NCBI RefSeq assembly: GCF_041146795.1 | Contig: NC_135168.1 | Coordinates: 13,633,131-13,697,130 of the forward strand | Origin: Maylandia zebra | Lineage: Eukaryota; Chordata; Actinopteri; Cichliformes; Cichlidae | DNA: 64,000 nt | Reading direction: 5' to 3' | In this document: in pieces, positions 45,718-56,773 of the stretch | Layout of the letters: the number at the start of each line of letters is the position of its first letter | How positions within the stretch are numbered: the stretch's first letter is position 1 | Made by a program: the position numbers and the translations under genes | The notes under the pieces: model-generated | Seen by the model: only the letters and a program-made list of their open reading frames with translations | What the model was told of the DNA's origin: nothing | The model's database searches: none

Positions 45718-45796
45718 ATGCTAACACTAAGCTAACGCTAAGCTAACGCTAAGCTAACACTAAGCTAAAGCTAAGCTAACACTAAGCTAAAGCTAA
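45718..45796. repeat. 12-bp minisatellite GCTAACRCTAA
   Basis: About six and a half units of CTAAGCTAACGC/CTAAGCTAACAC/CTAAGCTAAAG in the first intron of the NLR gene. Confidence 0.9.
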
Positions 45797-46326
45797 GAGT
45801 TCTTACAGACACGAGTTAAAAAGCTGCTTTTAGTGTGTGATCAGAGTCCAGGACTGAGAGCAGCAGCAGAGCTGATGGATGATGAATTACTGGATGGAAG
45901 AAGCTTCTCATTAGCAGTGAATCAGTGTGTGTGCAGTTCTCTGCAAACTCAGCAGCAAGAATTAGTGTGAAGCTTTAACTCTGCTGATCCTCTTTGAATC
46001 CTGGATCAGCTGAAACGTTTAAACTGTTGTTCACACGTGTTGGACTGACTGAAGCTTCCAGTCACAGTGAATCAGTGTGTGTCAGTGAATGCATCGTGTG
46101 TGCTTCAGGCTCCATCTAGTGGACTGATAGCAGAGCAGCTGATGGCAGCTTCCTCTGCCTCACACTGCTGTCTGACTGCATCCAGCTGACACTGAGATGA
46201 AGCAGGAAAGAAGCAGCTGATATTTGGACAGCACACATGATGAAAGGAGGATTTCAGCTGATGTGCACATGAATGATTTGTGTTTCCTCTGCAGGTAGAA
46301 AGTGTGTGTGAGCTGAATTGAGCAGC

Positions 46327-46415
46327 ATGGATCAGTGTGAGGACAGAGAGGAGGGAGCCCCTCCCTCTAAAAGCACTCTGTGTGGGGAACATGAGAGCCA
46401 GACCAAAGCTCAGAG
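46327..46415 (+). CDS. NLR protein, coding exon 1
   Basis: The ATG at 46327 opens MDQCEDREEGAPPSKSTLCG and continues to a donor at 46416, after an acceptor CTCTGCAG ending 46294. This acidic leader is the usual N-terminus of teleost NLRC3-like proteins (NLR-C group). There is no CARD or pyrin domain here. It ends in phase 2. Confidence 0.82.
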
Positions 46416-46499
46416 GTGAGATGACCATCTCTAACTGTCCATGACTCTTCTCCATGTCACAGCTCAGCACTCACATCACTGCTCCATCATTATTCACAG

Positions 46500-46601
46500 G
46501 AACCAGCCTGGACCTCCACCCAGCTCTGTGTCCTTACAGAGTGACGGGTCTAAAGATCACCCCATTTATTTTAAAGTCCAGCCTGTGTCTGCTGCAGAGA
46601 G
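46500..46601 (+). CDS. NLR protein, coding exon 2
   Basis: 102 bases between TATTCACAG and a GTGAGC donor, phase 2 at both ends. Reads NQPGPPPSSVSLQSDGSKD and continues HPIYFKVQPVSAAER. In this family such short exons may repeat in tandem; only one is seen. No fold is assigned. Confidence 0.82.
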
Positions 46602-48671
46602 GTGAGCTGTTAGCAACATGAACTCTTTGATTAAACTGCTCGATGTTGTTGGATATAAACTACAAACACGTCGTTCCCTCAGTCCCATTTAAACTGTCTT
46701 TTAAAACAAGCCTTTGGTTTCTAAACAACTGAAAACCCACTTCAGCAAACAGGAAGTGATCAGAGCGTCCGTCCACTTCCTGTCAGGCCCTGCAAACATT
46801 TCATATTGAAGAAAAGTAGTTGACATCTCACATTTTTACTCCACCACATTCAACCATTTTGACATTTTACAGCATGAAACTCTTGTCACATGACTCCTGT
46901 TATGTTATAGAGTCATGTGACCACCAGGGAGGGATTTGTATGGATGAAACACATTCAAATCAATCTGATTCATCAATGGAAACATTTTTGGTGTAAATGC
47001 AGCAACACTGAAAACGCTGAAGATAAAAACACAACAGATGAAATATGAACAAATCGAGGCTTTGAATACACGTGTGTGTGTTTGAGACACAGAGATAAAT
47101 GTTCACTCTGGTGCCTCCAACTGTTTTACGCCCTTTCAACACCTTCGTGGTCAAAAGTGTACACGCACAAAATCTACAATAAAACCCTCACGCAGCAATA
47201 GGACAATGAAGTCAATGCAGAATAAACACAAAGAATGTTAAACGCTTCAATTCAAAGAGACTTTGAATAGTTTTCAGTCTTTAACTCAGCTTCTCTGCTG
47301 TAAATACAACTTTGTAACAAACATATATACTAAAAGCTAAGTGTGCACTAATATATAATAATATATAATCTATGTTACTGCTGTTAATGAAAATGTTTAA
47401 TCAGACTCATCACAGGGTTACTGTGGATTAATTTGGATTAATCACCATTAAACATCATTTTTAATGTAAACGAATCAAAGTTCATTTCATGAGCAAACAG
47501 ACTCGAGAGAAAAGGGCAAATTTACACACTTAACATGTTTATTGAACATGTAAACATTGATTAACCTCCTGAATGAGCCGACCCCCCCAGGGACAGTCCT
47601 GCATGCTAATGATGGGCTCTGCTCTGTACCTGCAGGATTCTGTCAGCCACAAACTCCTCAGCTGATCCTGAATCTGAGCCCATCTGTCAAACAATCATTT
47701 TCTTCACAGGTCTGTGGAGGTGGCACTGATCCTGCAGCAGTCTAACACTCTCTGTCACTCTTCTTCAAGTCTTTGACACGAGGAACCAAAACTATGTTAT
47801 TAACAACACTAACAGGTCTGCAGTTTGTCCACTTGGCAGTTGTGTCATCAGTGCTTTGCATCGTTGTGATATTTTAAGCTGGAAGTGCTTCGGTGAAAAG
47901 AAAATTCCTTCTGTCACGATGTGCAGAGTCCTTCATGTTGGTCGGCTGGTCCGCCTTGTTATTTTTTTAATGCTCAAACTTTCCATCGAGAGGTCAGTGT
48001 GTGTTTATCATCTTCCATATTGAGCTGATTGGTTCAGCTGCCGTCACTAACAGATGTGCTGCACATCTGCACGTGTGCAAAGGTAACTCTACTTGGACAA
48101 ACTGCCCGAAGTGCGTTGATAGAAACATTTCAGGGATTTTGAGTCGTTCTGCATCCAGATGTGTCGTGTTAAAGGTTTTTATCATGTTAATCATGATAAC
48201 AGATGAACCCCTAACCCTACATGTTAATTTTGACAGCACTGCTAAATCCTTTTTAATGTTCTTCTGTCAGATCATTGATTAGACTCGACTCCAAATACGA
48301 GACTCAGAAAACTCAAATGAAAACTCAAATCAAAGCAATGAGAAAAGGACTTCTTGTGTTAGAATGAAAACATATGGAAGTGGTCAGGTTTCAAACACTC
48401 GATGAATCTACTGCACAGTTACATTCAGGGACATGTGGCCTCCTGAGAGCATTAGTTGATGGTTCATCACAGTTTACTCAAAGTTTCCTCTGAGCTTCTG
48501 CAGCATCATCACTTCCATCACTGATGAAAGAAAGTTCATAGAAAACAGAAAATATATCTTCAGAATCTGAGAGTCTAAAACTTGACAGACTTGATTCAGA
48601 TGAAGTTATTTGAGCAGAAACTCCTGGATCTTTATCCTGTGTTGATCTAATCCTTCATGGTTCCTCCACAG

Positions 48672-48750
48672 AGTGGACCAGCAGAGCTCAGAGGTTCCCA
48701 GTGGTCAGTCTGCCCAGCAGCATCAAACACAGCTGGACTCCATATTTATG
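48672..48750 (+). CDS. NLR protein, coding exon 3
   Basis: 79 bases after CTCCACAG. Reads VDQQSSEVPSGQSAQQHQTQ, then LDSIFM, ending in phase 0 at a GT donor. A Gln/Ser-rich linker typical of teleost NLRC3-like proteins. Confidence 0.78.
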
Positions 48751-49825
48751 GTCTGTACATGTACAACAACTACTTTATTATTAATAATAATGCATTTATT
48801 TATAGGTCCCTTTCAGAACACCAAGGACTCTGTGGACTAAATGACCAAAAGAAACAAACTTTGAAATCAGACGGTGCAAATGTGATCACAGGGAAACGTT
48901 TTAAACATCGAGGCTTTAAACAAAAACCAAAGTGAAACAGTTTGTAGTCGAGATCAGTGGGAATGAAGCTGAATAACTGTTTCTTCAATAACTTTGAGCT
49001 CTTAAAAAAAGAAAAACCAGCTGAAAGTCTGGCTGCTCTTAAGAAAAGTACAGAGAAATTATGGGTCGCTCAACACTTGTGCACAATATAAGAGTTTAAA
49101 TAAATCTGAAGAATAACTCAAAGTCCTACAATCATACTGATAAAGTCATCTACAGCTAACTATCCAAGTGGATTTGTTTAAGACAGCTCCATCTGCTGGT
49201 GGCCCTCTGCAGGTGCATGAAAGGGGCGTGTTTATAGTGAAAGTAGTAGAGAAAGTAAACCCCACGGGAAGGAGGAGGACTCTCAGCAGCTTCCAGCTCA
49301 TATTCAGACATTTGACTTCTCACTGAAAGCAGCAAGTTTGAGTGTCTGTACCTTAGTTAGAAGAGATAACATGTCAGTAGTAATTAGAGTTGATTGAGCA
49401 ATGCTGTTCTTGTAATGTAGTTTATGATTTTTATGGACAAGTCCAGTTTTTCTGTAGAGCCTCTCAAGTTGGTGACAGCAGCAGTGGAAGCTCACGTGTG
49501 AACCAGAGCAGCAAATCAGGTCCAAATGTGTTGTTCACAGTGAGTGGGATCATCATTGGCTGCTATGTTAACCTCCTGCAGCAGGATGTCTTTGGTCAGA
49601 GAATGGATAGATCACTAAGTCATTGTTGAGTTTAGGGAGACAGTAGACAGTTGGAGGTTCAGCCAGTTGACACACAGTAGATAAAATAACTGAAGGCAGG
49701 AGCAGACACCTGTATGACTTTCCACCTCTCACATAGATTATTGTCCCTGGGCAGCGCCACAGGGCTGGTAGATGTAAACAAAGCTGGAGGAGAGGATTTA
49801 TTCATCTGAGAAAAGTCACAGAGTT

Positions 49826-50373
49826 GTGTCTTGATGCTCAATCATCCAGGTACGTAAATCCCAAAAAGCTTGATTCTGTTCATCTGGATGTTTTCAGTGG
49901 GAGAAACGTTTCATCATCATCAGGTGACTTCTTCAGTCTCAGCTGACTGCAGGTTTCAATCTTATAAACAGGACATTTGTATGACTGAAACCAGCCCACT
50001 GAAGGAACAATGGGCTGGGAGGTCAGTTCATTGATCATTGGTACGCATATTGTCAGGACCATTGATCAATGGTTGTTGATCAATGGTCATGAGTCCAGTT
50101 CACAGAGAGCTGGGGAATGGCTGCAATCACAGCATGTAAGATGGTGACAAATGTACCCTTAGGCCCCTCCTCCATTCAGAGATGGTCTTTCCTTTTCACA
50201 TAAATGGCCTCCTTGACTCCGCCCTCAAACCAGCGTTCACATTTCCTCAGGACCTTCTTGATGTGAAGTTCTTCTGCTTCGCTGGCTGCTGTGTCTGTGG
50301 GGATGGTGTTTGTTCTGTGTTGTAGTGTCCTGATGACGCCCAGTTTGTGCTCCAGTGGATGATGAGAGTCAAA
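49826..50373 (-). mobile_element. Penelope-like element fragment (Neptune-type)
   Basis: The reverse strand from 50373 reads FDSHHPLEHKLGVIRTLQHR, TNTIPTDTAASEAEELHIKK, VLRKCERWFEGGVKEAIYVK, the linker between RT and the GIY-YIG endonuclease as in fish Penelope-like elements, with a frame break afterwards. The 3' noncoding part (49831-50145) matches 5631-5950. It lies antisense in the intron before NLR coding exon 4. Confidence 0.75.
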
Positions 50374-50728
50374 CCTTAAATACTGATCTGTATGTGTAAA
50401 CAGAGTGAACCTTTAAGACCAGTTGTCTGTACGATCAACTCAGTCACCAGAAACATCTCCAAGTTTCTGGCTTTGATCATCAACCTGTTGGTAGTTCAGC
50501 TCTGAACACCAGTGAAATGTTTCTCCCACTGAAATCGCTGCATTCATATGAACAGCATCAACGTTTTGGGATCATGGAGTTGTGGACAAAGTCTCAGTTA
50601 ATCAGATAAAGTCAAACCTATAATTGGTGAAGAGGTCGTGGATGATATGCCCCTTGATCGTAAAGAAGTGGACGTTGTGTGGACTAAAGTTCAGAGTGGT
50701 GGCTCATTCATAAAGTATTCTGTTCCAG

Positions 50729-50933
50729 CTGCTGGAGGACAACATCATCACTTTTGTGAAGAACGAGCTGAAGAAGATCCAGAAGGCTCTGAATCCAAAT
50801 AAGCCCCAGTGCTTGGAGTTTCAGAGGGAGGATGATGAGCAGAGGAGAAACAGCAGAGAGGCATTTGTGAAGATCACAGTGGACTTCCTGAGGAGAATGA
50901 AGCAGGAGGAGCTGGCTGACCGTCTGCAGAGAC
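50729..50933 (+). CDS. NLR protein, coding exon 4
   Basis: 205 bases after GTTCCAG. Reads LLEDNIITFVKNELKKIQKA, then FQREDDEQRRNSREAFVKIT, then MKQEELADRLQR. It is a helical, highly charged segment that in teleost NLRs precedes the FISNA domain and may form a death-fold-like helix bundle. It ends in phase 1. Confidence 0.85.
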
Positions 50934-51084
50934 GTAAGAGGATTTATCTAAAGATTTAAGCTGCTGGATAAATGAGACACTTGTGACACCAGTGTGTTCA
51001 GTCATTTCTCAGTGGGTCAGAAATTGTCATCAGCATTTTGTAAAATGTGATTGTTAAAGTTGTATTTTTATTATTATTATTCAG

Positions 51085-52882
51085 AACTTCCAGCTGCTGT
51101 TTGTCATCGTAACCTTAAGTCTAAGCTGAAGGAGAAGTTCCAGTGTGTGTTTGAGGGCATCGCTAAAGCAGGAAACCCAACCCTCCTGAATCAGATCTAC
51201 ACAGAGCTCTACATCACAGAGGGAGGGACTGCAGAGGTCAATGATGAACATGAGGTCAGACAGATTGAAACAGCATCCAGGAAACCAGACAGACCAGAAA
51301 CAACCATCAGACAAGAAGACATCTTTAAAGCCTCACCTGGCAGAGACGAACCAATCAGAACAGTGCTGACAAAGGGAGTGGCTGGCATTGGGAAAACAGT
51401 CTTAACACAGAAATACAGCCTGGACTGGGCTGAAGACAAAGCCAACCAGGACATCCAGTTCATATTTCCATTCACTTTCAGAGAGCTGAATGTGCTGAAA
51501 GAGGAAAAGTTCAGCTTGGTGGGACTTGTTCATCGCTTCTTTACTGAAACCAAAGAAGCAGGAATCTGCAGCTTTGAAGACTTCCAGGTTGTGTTCATCT
51601 TTGATGGTCTGGATGAGTGTCGACTTCCTCTGGACTTCCACAAAACTACAATCCTAACTGACCCTAGAAAGTCCACCTCAGTGGATGTGCTGCTGATAAA
51701 CCTCATCAGGGGGAAACTGCTTCCCTCTGCTCGCCTCTGGATAACCACACGACCTGCAGCAGCCAATCAGATCCCTCCTGACTGTGTTGGCATGGTGACA
51801 GAGGTCAGAGGGTTCACTGACCCACAGAAGGAGGAGTACTTCAGGAAGAGATTCAGAGATGAGGAGCAGGCCAGCAGGATCATCTCCCACATCAAGACAT
51901 CACGAAGCCTCCACATCATGTGTCACATCCCAGTCTTCTGCTGGATCACTGCTACAGTTCTGGAGGATGTGCTGGAAACCAGAGAGGGAGGACAGCTGCC
52001 CAAGACCCTGACTGAGATGTACATCCACTTCCTGGTGGTTCAGGCCAAAGTGAAGAAGGTCAAGTATGATGGAGGAGCTGAGACAGATCCACACTGGAGT
52101 CCTGAGAGCAGGAAGATGATGGAGTCTCTGGGAAAACTGGCTTTTGATCAGCTGCAGAAAGGAAACCTGATCTTCTATGAATCAGACCTGACAGAGTGTG
52201 GCATCGATATCAGAGCAGCCTCAGTGTACTCAGGAGTGTTCACACAGATCTTTAAAGAGGAGAGAGGACTGTACCAGGACAAGGTGTTCTGCTTCATCCA
52301 TCTGAGTGTTCAGGAGTTTCTGGCTGCTCTTCATGTCCATCTGACCTTCATCAACTCTGGACTCAATCTGCTGGAACAACAACAAACAACATCCAAGAAG
52401 TCTGAAACAGGAGAATCTGCAAAGAAACACTTCTACCAGAGTGCTGTGGACAAGGCCTTACAGAGTCCAAATGGACACCTGGACTTGTTCCTCCGCTTCC
52501 TCCTGGGTCTTTCCCTGCAGACCAATCAGACTCTCCTACGAGCCCTGATGACACAGACAGGAAGTAGCTCACTGACCAATCAGGAAACAGTCCAGTACAT
52601 CAAGGAGAAGCTCAGTGAGAATCTGTCTGCAGAGAAAAGCATCAATCTGATCCACTGTCTGAATGAACTGAATGATCGTTCTCTAGTGGAGGAGATCCAA
52701 CAGTCCCTGAGATCAGGAAGTCTCTCCACAGATGAACTGTCTCCTGCTCAGTGGTCAGCTCTGGTCTTCATCTTACTGTCATCAGAAGAAGATCTGGATG
52801 AGTTTGACTTCAAGAAATACTCTGCTTCAGAGGAGGCTCTTCTGAGAATGCTGCCAGTGGTCAAAGCCTCCAACAAAGCTCT
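51085..52882 (+). CDS. NLR protein, large exon 5: FISNA and NACHT domains
   Basis: 1798 bases in one exon, as usual for teleost NLRs. The FISNA domain lies at the start (LKEKFQCVFEGIAKAGNPTL, LNQIYTELYITEGG). The NACHT ATPase follows: Walker A GVAGIGKT at about residues 256-263 of the assembled protein and Walker B FIFDGLDE at about 330-336. Next come the sensor region (WITTRPAAANQIP) and the winged-helix and NAD2-like parts (FIHLSVQEFLAALHVHL). The exon ends in phase 2 at GTGAGT. The protein should be a cytosolic innate-immune sensor or regulator that uses ATP-dependent oligomerisation. The conserved ATPase residues argue that the copy is functional. Confidence 0.93.
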
Positions 52883-53450
52883 GTGAGTAAACATGTTGTC
52901 ATCGCTTCATTGTTAAAATCATGGGAAATAAATCAGAAATGCTGAGTTCAAAGAGCACTGTAACATTTTTTTAAAATAGTAAATTAAATGATCATCAGTC
53001 ACTCGGTAAATATATGGTAGTTTTAATGTTTCACTCCAGCATTTCTAAAACACACTTTGTTCTGTAACTCTTATCAAAGGACAATCCAGACCCAGCCTAT
53101 AAGAACATGAGCTCTGATGCTTCAGCCCCTCTGACAGGTTTATTATCCTCAGCTTGTTCATTTGTCTCCAACTCCAGGAGTTTGGTTGTTTTATTCTAAA
53201 GCACAAACTTCACCTGCCAGACTTCACCTACATCTTTTTCTGATGTTCATAATTTAAGTTCAAGTTTGTATCTCACTTTCAGTGCACACTCTCCCTTTTT
53301 AAATATAAATCTCTGCTGTGCTGTCATGTTTTCATCCTGTATGGAGGGAGAAACTCGGTCTTCATTACTGAAATTGCCTCTAAGGTCGTGTTTCTTGTCA
53401 GTAACCATATGTAACTGTAAGGCTTCCATAACCAGTGTTATCACAGAATT

Positions 53451-53580
53451 ACAGTGGGTTCACTCTGGGTCCTCTACAGTTTCTTCCCACTGTCCACAGA
53501 CATGCAGTTAGGTTACCTGGTGATCTAAACTTCATGCAGGTGTGAGTGAGAGTGGTTGTCTGTCCCTCTGTGGGCTTAGT
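53451..53580 (+). repeat. Degenerate fish SINE-like repeat
   Basis: Motifs GTTCACTCTGGGTCCTCTAC, CCCACTGTCCACAGACATGC, GTTAGGTTACCTGGTGA and GTGAGTGAGAGTGGTTGTC fit the middle of the same widespread family as at 11660. NLR intron. Confidence 0.6.
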
Positions 53581-53821
53581 GGAAGAGACTGGATGGATCT
53601 CTGCTTTGTCTTTGATATATGCTGACAGCAAACATTCTCCATGAAGTCTGCATTTCAGCTCATCTCCTTTATACACACCTTTAACAGGAAGAGTTTTATA
53701 CAGCTAGTGTTTAAAATCCAGTGTTATTCACAATACACAGGTAATGAGCATGATTATTGAATTACTAAAATTTTCTAAAATAATTGTTTTAGTTAATATT
53801 GTATGACAGTGTACACAGAAT

Positions 53822-53985
53822 TATTAGCTCAGTAGGCAGAGTGGTCGCCCCATGATCATAAGGTCAGGGGTCGAATCCACCGAATAGCTACCTTGTGGTA
53901 CCCCTGAGCAAGGTACCATCAAGGTACCAATCATGTGCACTGGACTGGTAGCACTCATAGTCTCATAGGTTTAAATAAATTTTAA
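53822..53985 (+). repeat. tRNA-derived SINE
   Basis: The tRNA-like head starts TAGCTCAGTAGGCAGAGTGG (A box) and has the B box GGTCGAATCCA at 53869-53879. A short body with repeated AAGGTACCAT-type motifs and an A-rich tail (TTTAAAAAAAAA) follows. It sits about 85 bases before LRR exon 1. Confidence 0.75.
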
Positions 53986-54068
53986 AAAAAAAGGGTTCAA
54001 CATATAAACAAATTTAATTTGATCACATATATTGTTTGTTTTTTTTGTTTTTTTCCTTTCTCTCTCAG

Positions 54069-54242
54069 ACTGAGCAGCTGTAACGTCTCAGAGGAAGGCT
54101 GTGAAAATTTGTTGTCAGTGGTCAGCTCCCAGTCCTGTAGTCTGAGAGAGCTGGACCTGAGTACCAACAGCCTGAAGGCTTCAGCAGTAAAGCTTCTGTC
54201 TGCTGCAGTGGAGAGTCCACATGCCAAACTGAATGTTCTGAG
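54069..54242 (+). CDS. NLR protein, LRR exon 1
   Basis: 174 bases, phase 2 at both ends, after TCTCTCAG. Reads [40 protein letters not shown]. It encodes about two ribonuclease-inhibitor-type leucine-rich repeats and is less like the family consensus than the next two exons. Confidence 0.9.
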
Positions 54243-54455
54243 GTCAGATCAATTTGTATTATGTTTAGTTCTGTTTGTTTATGTGTTTGATGTTTGTTTT
54301 TGTTTATGTCTTTATCCAGTTATCCTTGTTTCATAGCATTTTTATTCATTTCAAAGTTAAACAGAAGTTTTACTAACCTGCTCAGCACAAGACAATAAGC
54401 TATTGCACCTTGATTACACTTTAACAACAATCTTTATTCATGTTTTTATCTTCAG

Positions 54456-54629
54456 ACTTAACATCTGTGAACTCTCAGAGGAAAACTGTGACGCTCTGTC
54501 CTCAGTTCTCAGCTCGCAGTCCTCTAGTCTGACAGAGCTGGACCTGAGTATCAGAAAGCTGCAGGATTCAGGAGTGAAGCTTCTGTCTGCTGGACTACAA
54601 CGTTTAAACTGTAAACTGAATACTCTGAG
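54456..54629 (+). CDS. NLR protein, LRR exon 2
   Basis: 174 bases, same phase. Reads [40 protein letters not shown]. It has the same build as the preceding LRR exon; the difference in length is zero. Confidence 0.9.
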
Positions 54630-54805
54630 GTCAGATCAGGGAACAGTTTGTTTTTAGAATTCTTAATTAAAGTTCATACATATGATGTTGTATCTTAGTA
54701 TCTTTATGTTTTCTTTAAAAATAGAAAGTCAACATTTAATGTTGTGAAATGTATTAACAAACTCTACATGAGTACTTGTTTTATAGATTGTCTTTTATTT
54801 TTCAG

Positions 54806-54979
54806 ACTGGGTGGCTGTAACCTGTCAGAGAGAAGCTGTGAAGCTCTGTCCTCAGTCCTCAGCTCCCAGTCCTCCAGTCTGAGAGAGCTGGACCTGAGTA
54901 ACTCTGACCTGCAGGATTCAGGAGTGAAGCTTCTGTCCGCTGGACTAAAGAGTTCACAGTGTGCAGTGGAAACTCTCAG
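54806..54979 (+). CDS. NLR protein, LRR exon 3
   Basis: 174 bases, same phase. Reads [40 protein letters not shown]. The following intron of 5315 bases carries most of the transposons in this gene. Confidence 0.9.
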
Positions 54980-55741
54980 GTCAGGATTCAAACTTTTCCA
55001 CAGATGATCATTTGAAATGTGATTTATATTATTGTATAAACAGGTAACTTTTACAGCTGTCAAGTGAACTTTTATTTACATTTGAGTGGATAATTGGACT
55101 CATAATTACTAAAAGTTGTTATAGTCATGTCTCTGTTTATTTAAAAAAATACTTCATGTACTGCCTAATTTAAAGATTTAGGCTCCTTTGGGCCCATAAT
55201 ATATATATTTGATTTCTTTGTGAATGAAATTAGGAGGATATTGGCGACTGCTGATTGGCTCGCTGTTTGTTTTTTATTCACAGTACTTAATTTTAAAGGC
55301 TGATTTCTCAAAATGAGATGTTTATCTTTTCTTCTACAACACGTGGAGCCACCAAATCTTCTTGCTTGATTTATTCATTACAGTTTGATTTAAAGAATAT
55401 TAGACTCGTAACATAATAAATATATTTATTTCACTTCTTCTTGAGAGAAAGAAAGGGATGACTGGGTGAGCTCCAGTGGTTCATCCCAGCAGAGAGAGCG
55501 GCACACTGGGCTGCAAATGATCACAGTAGTAATGGCCATAGTTTGATAAAACAGGCAGTCTTACCCTGTAGATAATACAGGGTTCTGGTGCCGATGTGGG
55601 GGAGGGGACTCGCCCGGTACTAACTACATACTACTAACTACCTCATCCAGATGTCTTCCCTACTAAACCTGATAAGAAGTAACTGCAGTAGCCTTATAGG
55701 TCAAATCAGTTTCACCTGTTAAAGTTAGCTCCACTATTAAT

Positions 55742-56411
55742 TAGGGGTGGGGGAAAAAATCGATACTGTGTAGTATCGTGATATTTTGTTTGCTAATAAT
55801 GTATCGATACAGGGACAGCAGAAATCGATATTTTGTTACAAACAATTTTTTCTCTGAAGTCAACATGCTCTGGAGTCAGAGCATGTTGACTTCAGAGCAT
55901 GTTGATCCTTTTTCTGAGCAACAATCCTGACATTCCTTCACTGTCCAAATGTGTTTAACTTTTTTTTTTGGCAGCAATAAACATGACAGTTTACTTATTT
56001 TAATTTAAGACATGTTTAATTTTAATTAAGTTTGAAACTTTTTTATTTAATGTAAAATTATATATTTTTTAAAATTTACTTTCAAATTCTTCAGTTGCTG
56101 AAGGGGCTGCATAGTTTTCATAAATTGCATAGTTCAGAATAGCTATAATTGTACCAGATGGTTGCATTCAGTTAAGTTGGACTAGACTGTAATACAAACC
56201 GTTCAGTTTGTCAACAATAAAACTGACTGAAATGAGAGAAAGACTGAGTGTGAGACTTTGATATTAGATAAAATGAATATTGATAAAGTTTACCTTTATG
56301 TGCAGAATTTAAATATCGCAAAATATTTTAAAAAATCGCAATAATATCGTATCGTGCGTTAAGTATTGTGATAATATCGTATCGCGAGTTGTATGGTGAT
56401 TCCCACCTCTA
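55742..56411 (+). mobile_element. hAT MITE with 8-bp TSD
   Basis: 670 bases with termini TAGGGGTGGG and the reverse complement of TAGAGGTGGG, flanked by an exact CTATTAAT duplication (55734-55741 and 56412-56419). The interior is AT-rich with many ATCGATA/TATCGTATCG motifs and no transposase. It is in the last long intron of the NLR gene. Confidence 0.88.
55853..55896. repeat. Perfect 20-bp-arm hairpin
   Basis: The arms are TCTGAAGTCAACATGCTCTG at 55853-55872 and its exact reverse complement at 55877-55896, with a GAGT loop. A third partial copy follows (GAGCATGTTGA). It lies inside the hAT MITE. Confidence 0.95.
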
Positions 56412-56702
56412 CTATTAATGGTGTCACTTGTTATTTCTGGGATGAGTTTAGTAGCCTGAACAGCTGCTTAAAGGAAAGTAATTAAATAATAAAAATAACC
56501 TAAGTCCGGGGGAACCTGCAAGAGCTGTTTGCACAAAGAATAATGCTCAGACTTTGAGGTTTTATCGTTTTACACAAGGTTTAAAAATGAATGTCCACAA
56601 TTGAATTGCAGAAATTGTTATTGAGCTAATACTGATGTAGTTGTCATCTTTGGTAAGGAGAGGTTGGAGGAAGGATGAGCACAGTCAGGCCTAAAGATGC
56701 TC

Positions 56703-56773
56703 TTAATAATAATAATGGATTGCATTTATATAGCGCTTTTCGAGACCCTCAAAGACCCTTTACAATCCCACTA
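56703..56773 (-). repeat. tRNA-SINE, part 1 (interrupted by Tc1)
   Basis: TGCATTTATATAGCGCTTTT and the following ACCCTCAAAGACCC are the tail region of a fish SINE in minus orientation. It continues after the Tc1 element at 58336. Confidence 0.6.

Noticed and set aside
53822..53895. Functional tRNA gene
   Set aside because: Same reason: tRNA-like A and B boxes without a convincing acceptor stem, followed by a SINE body and A-rich tail.
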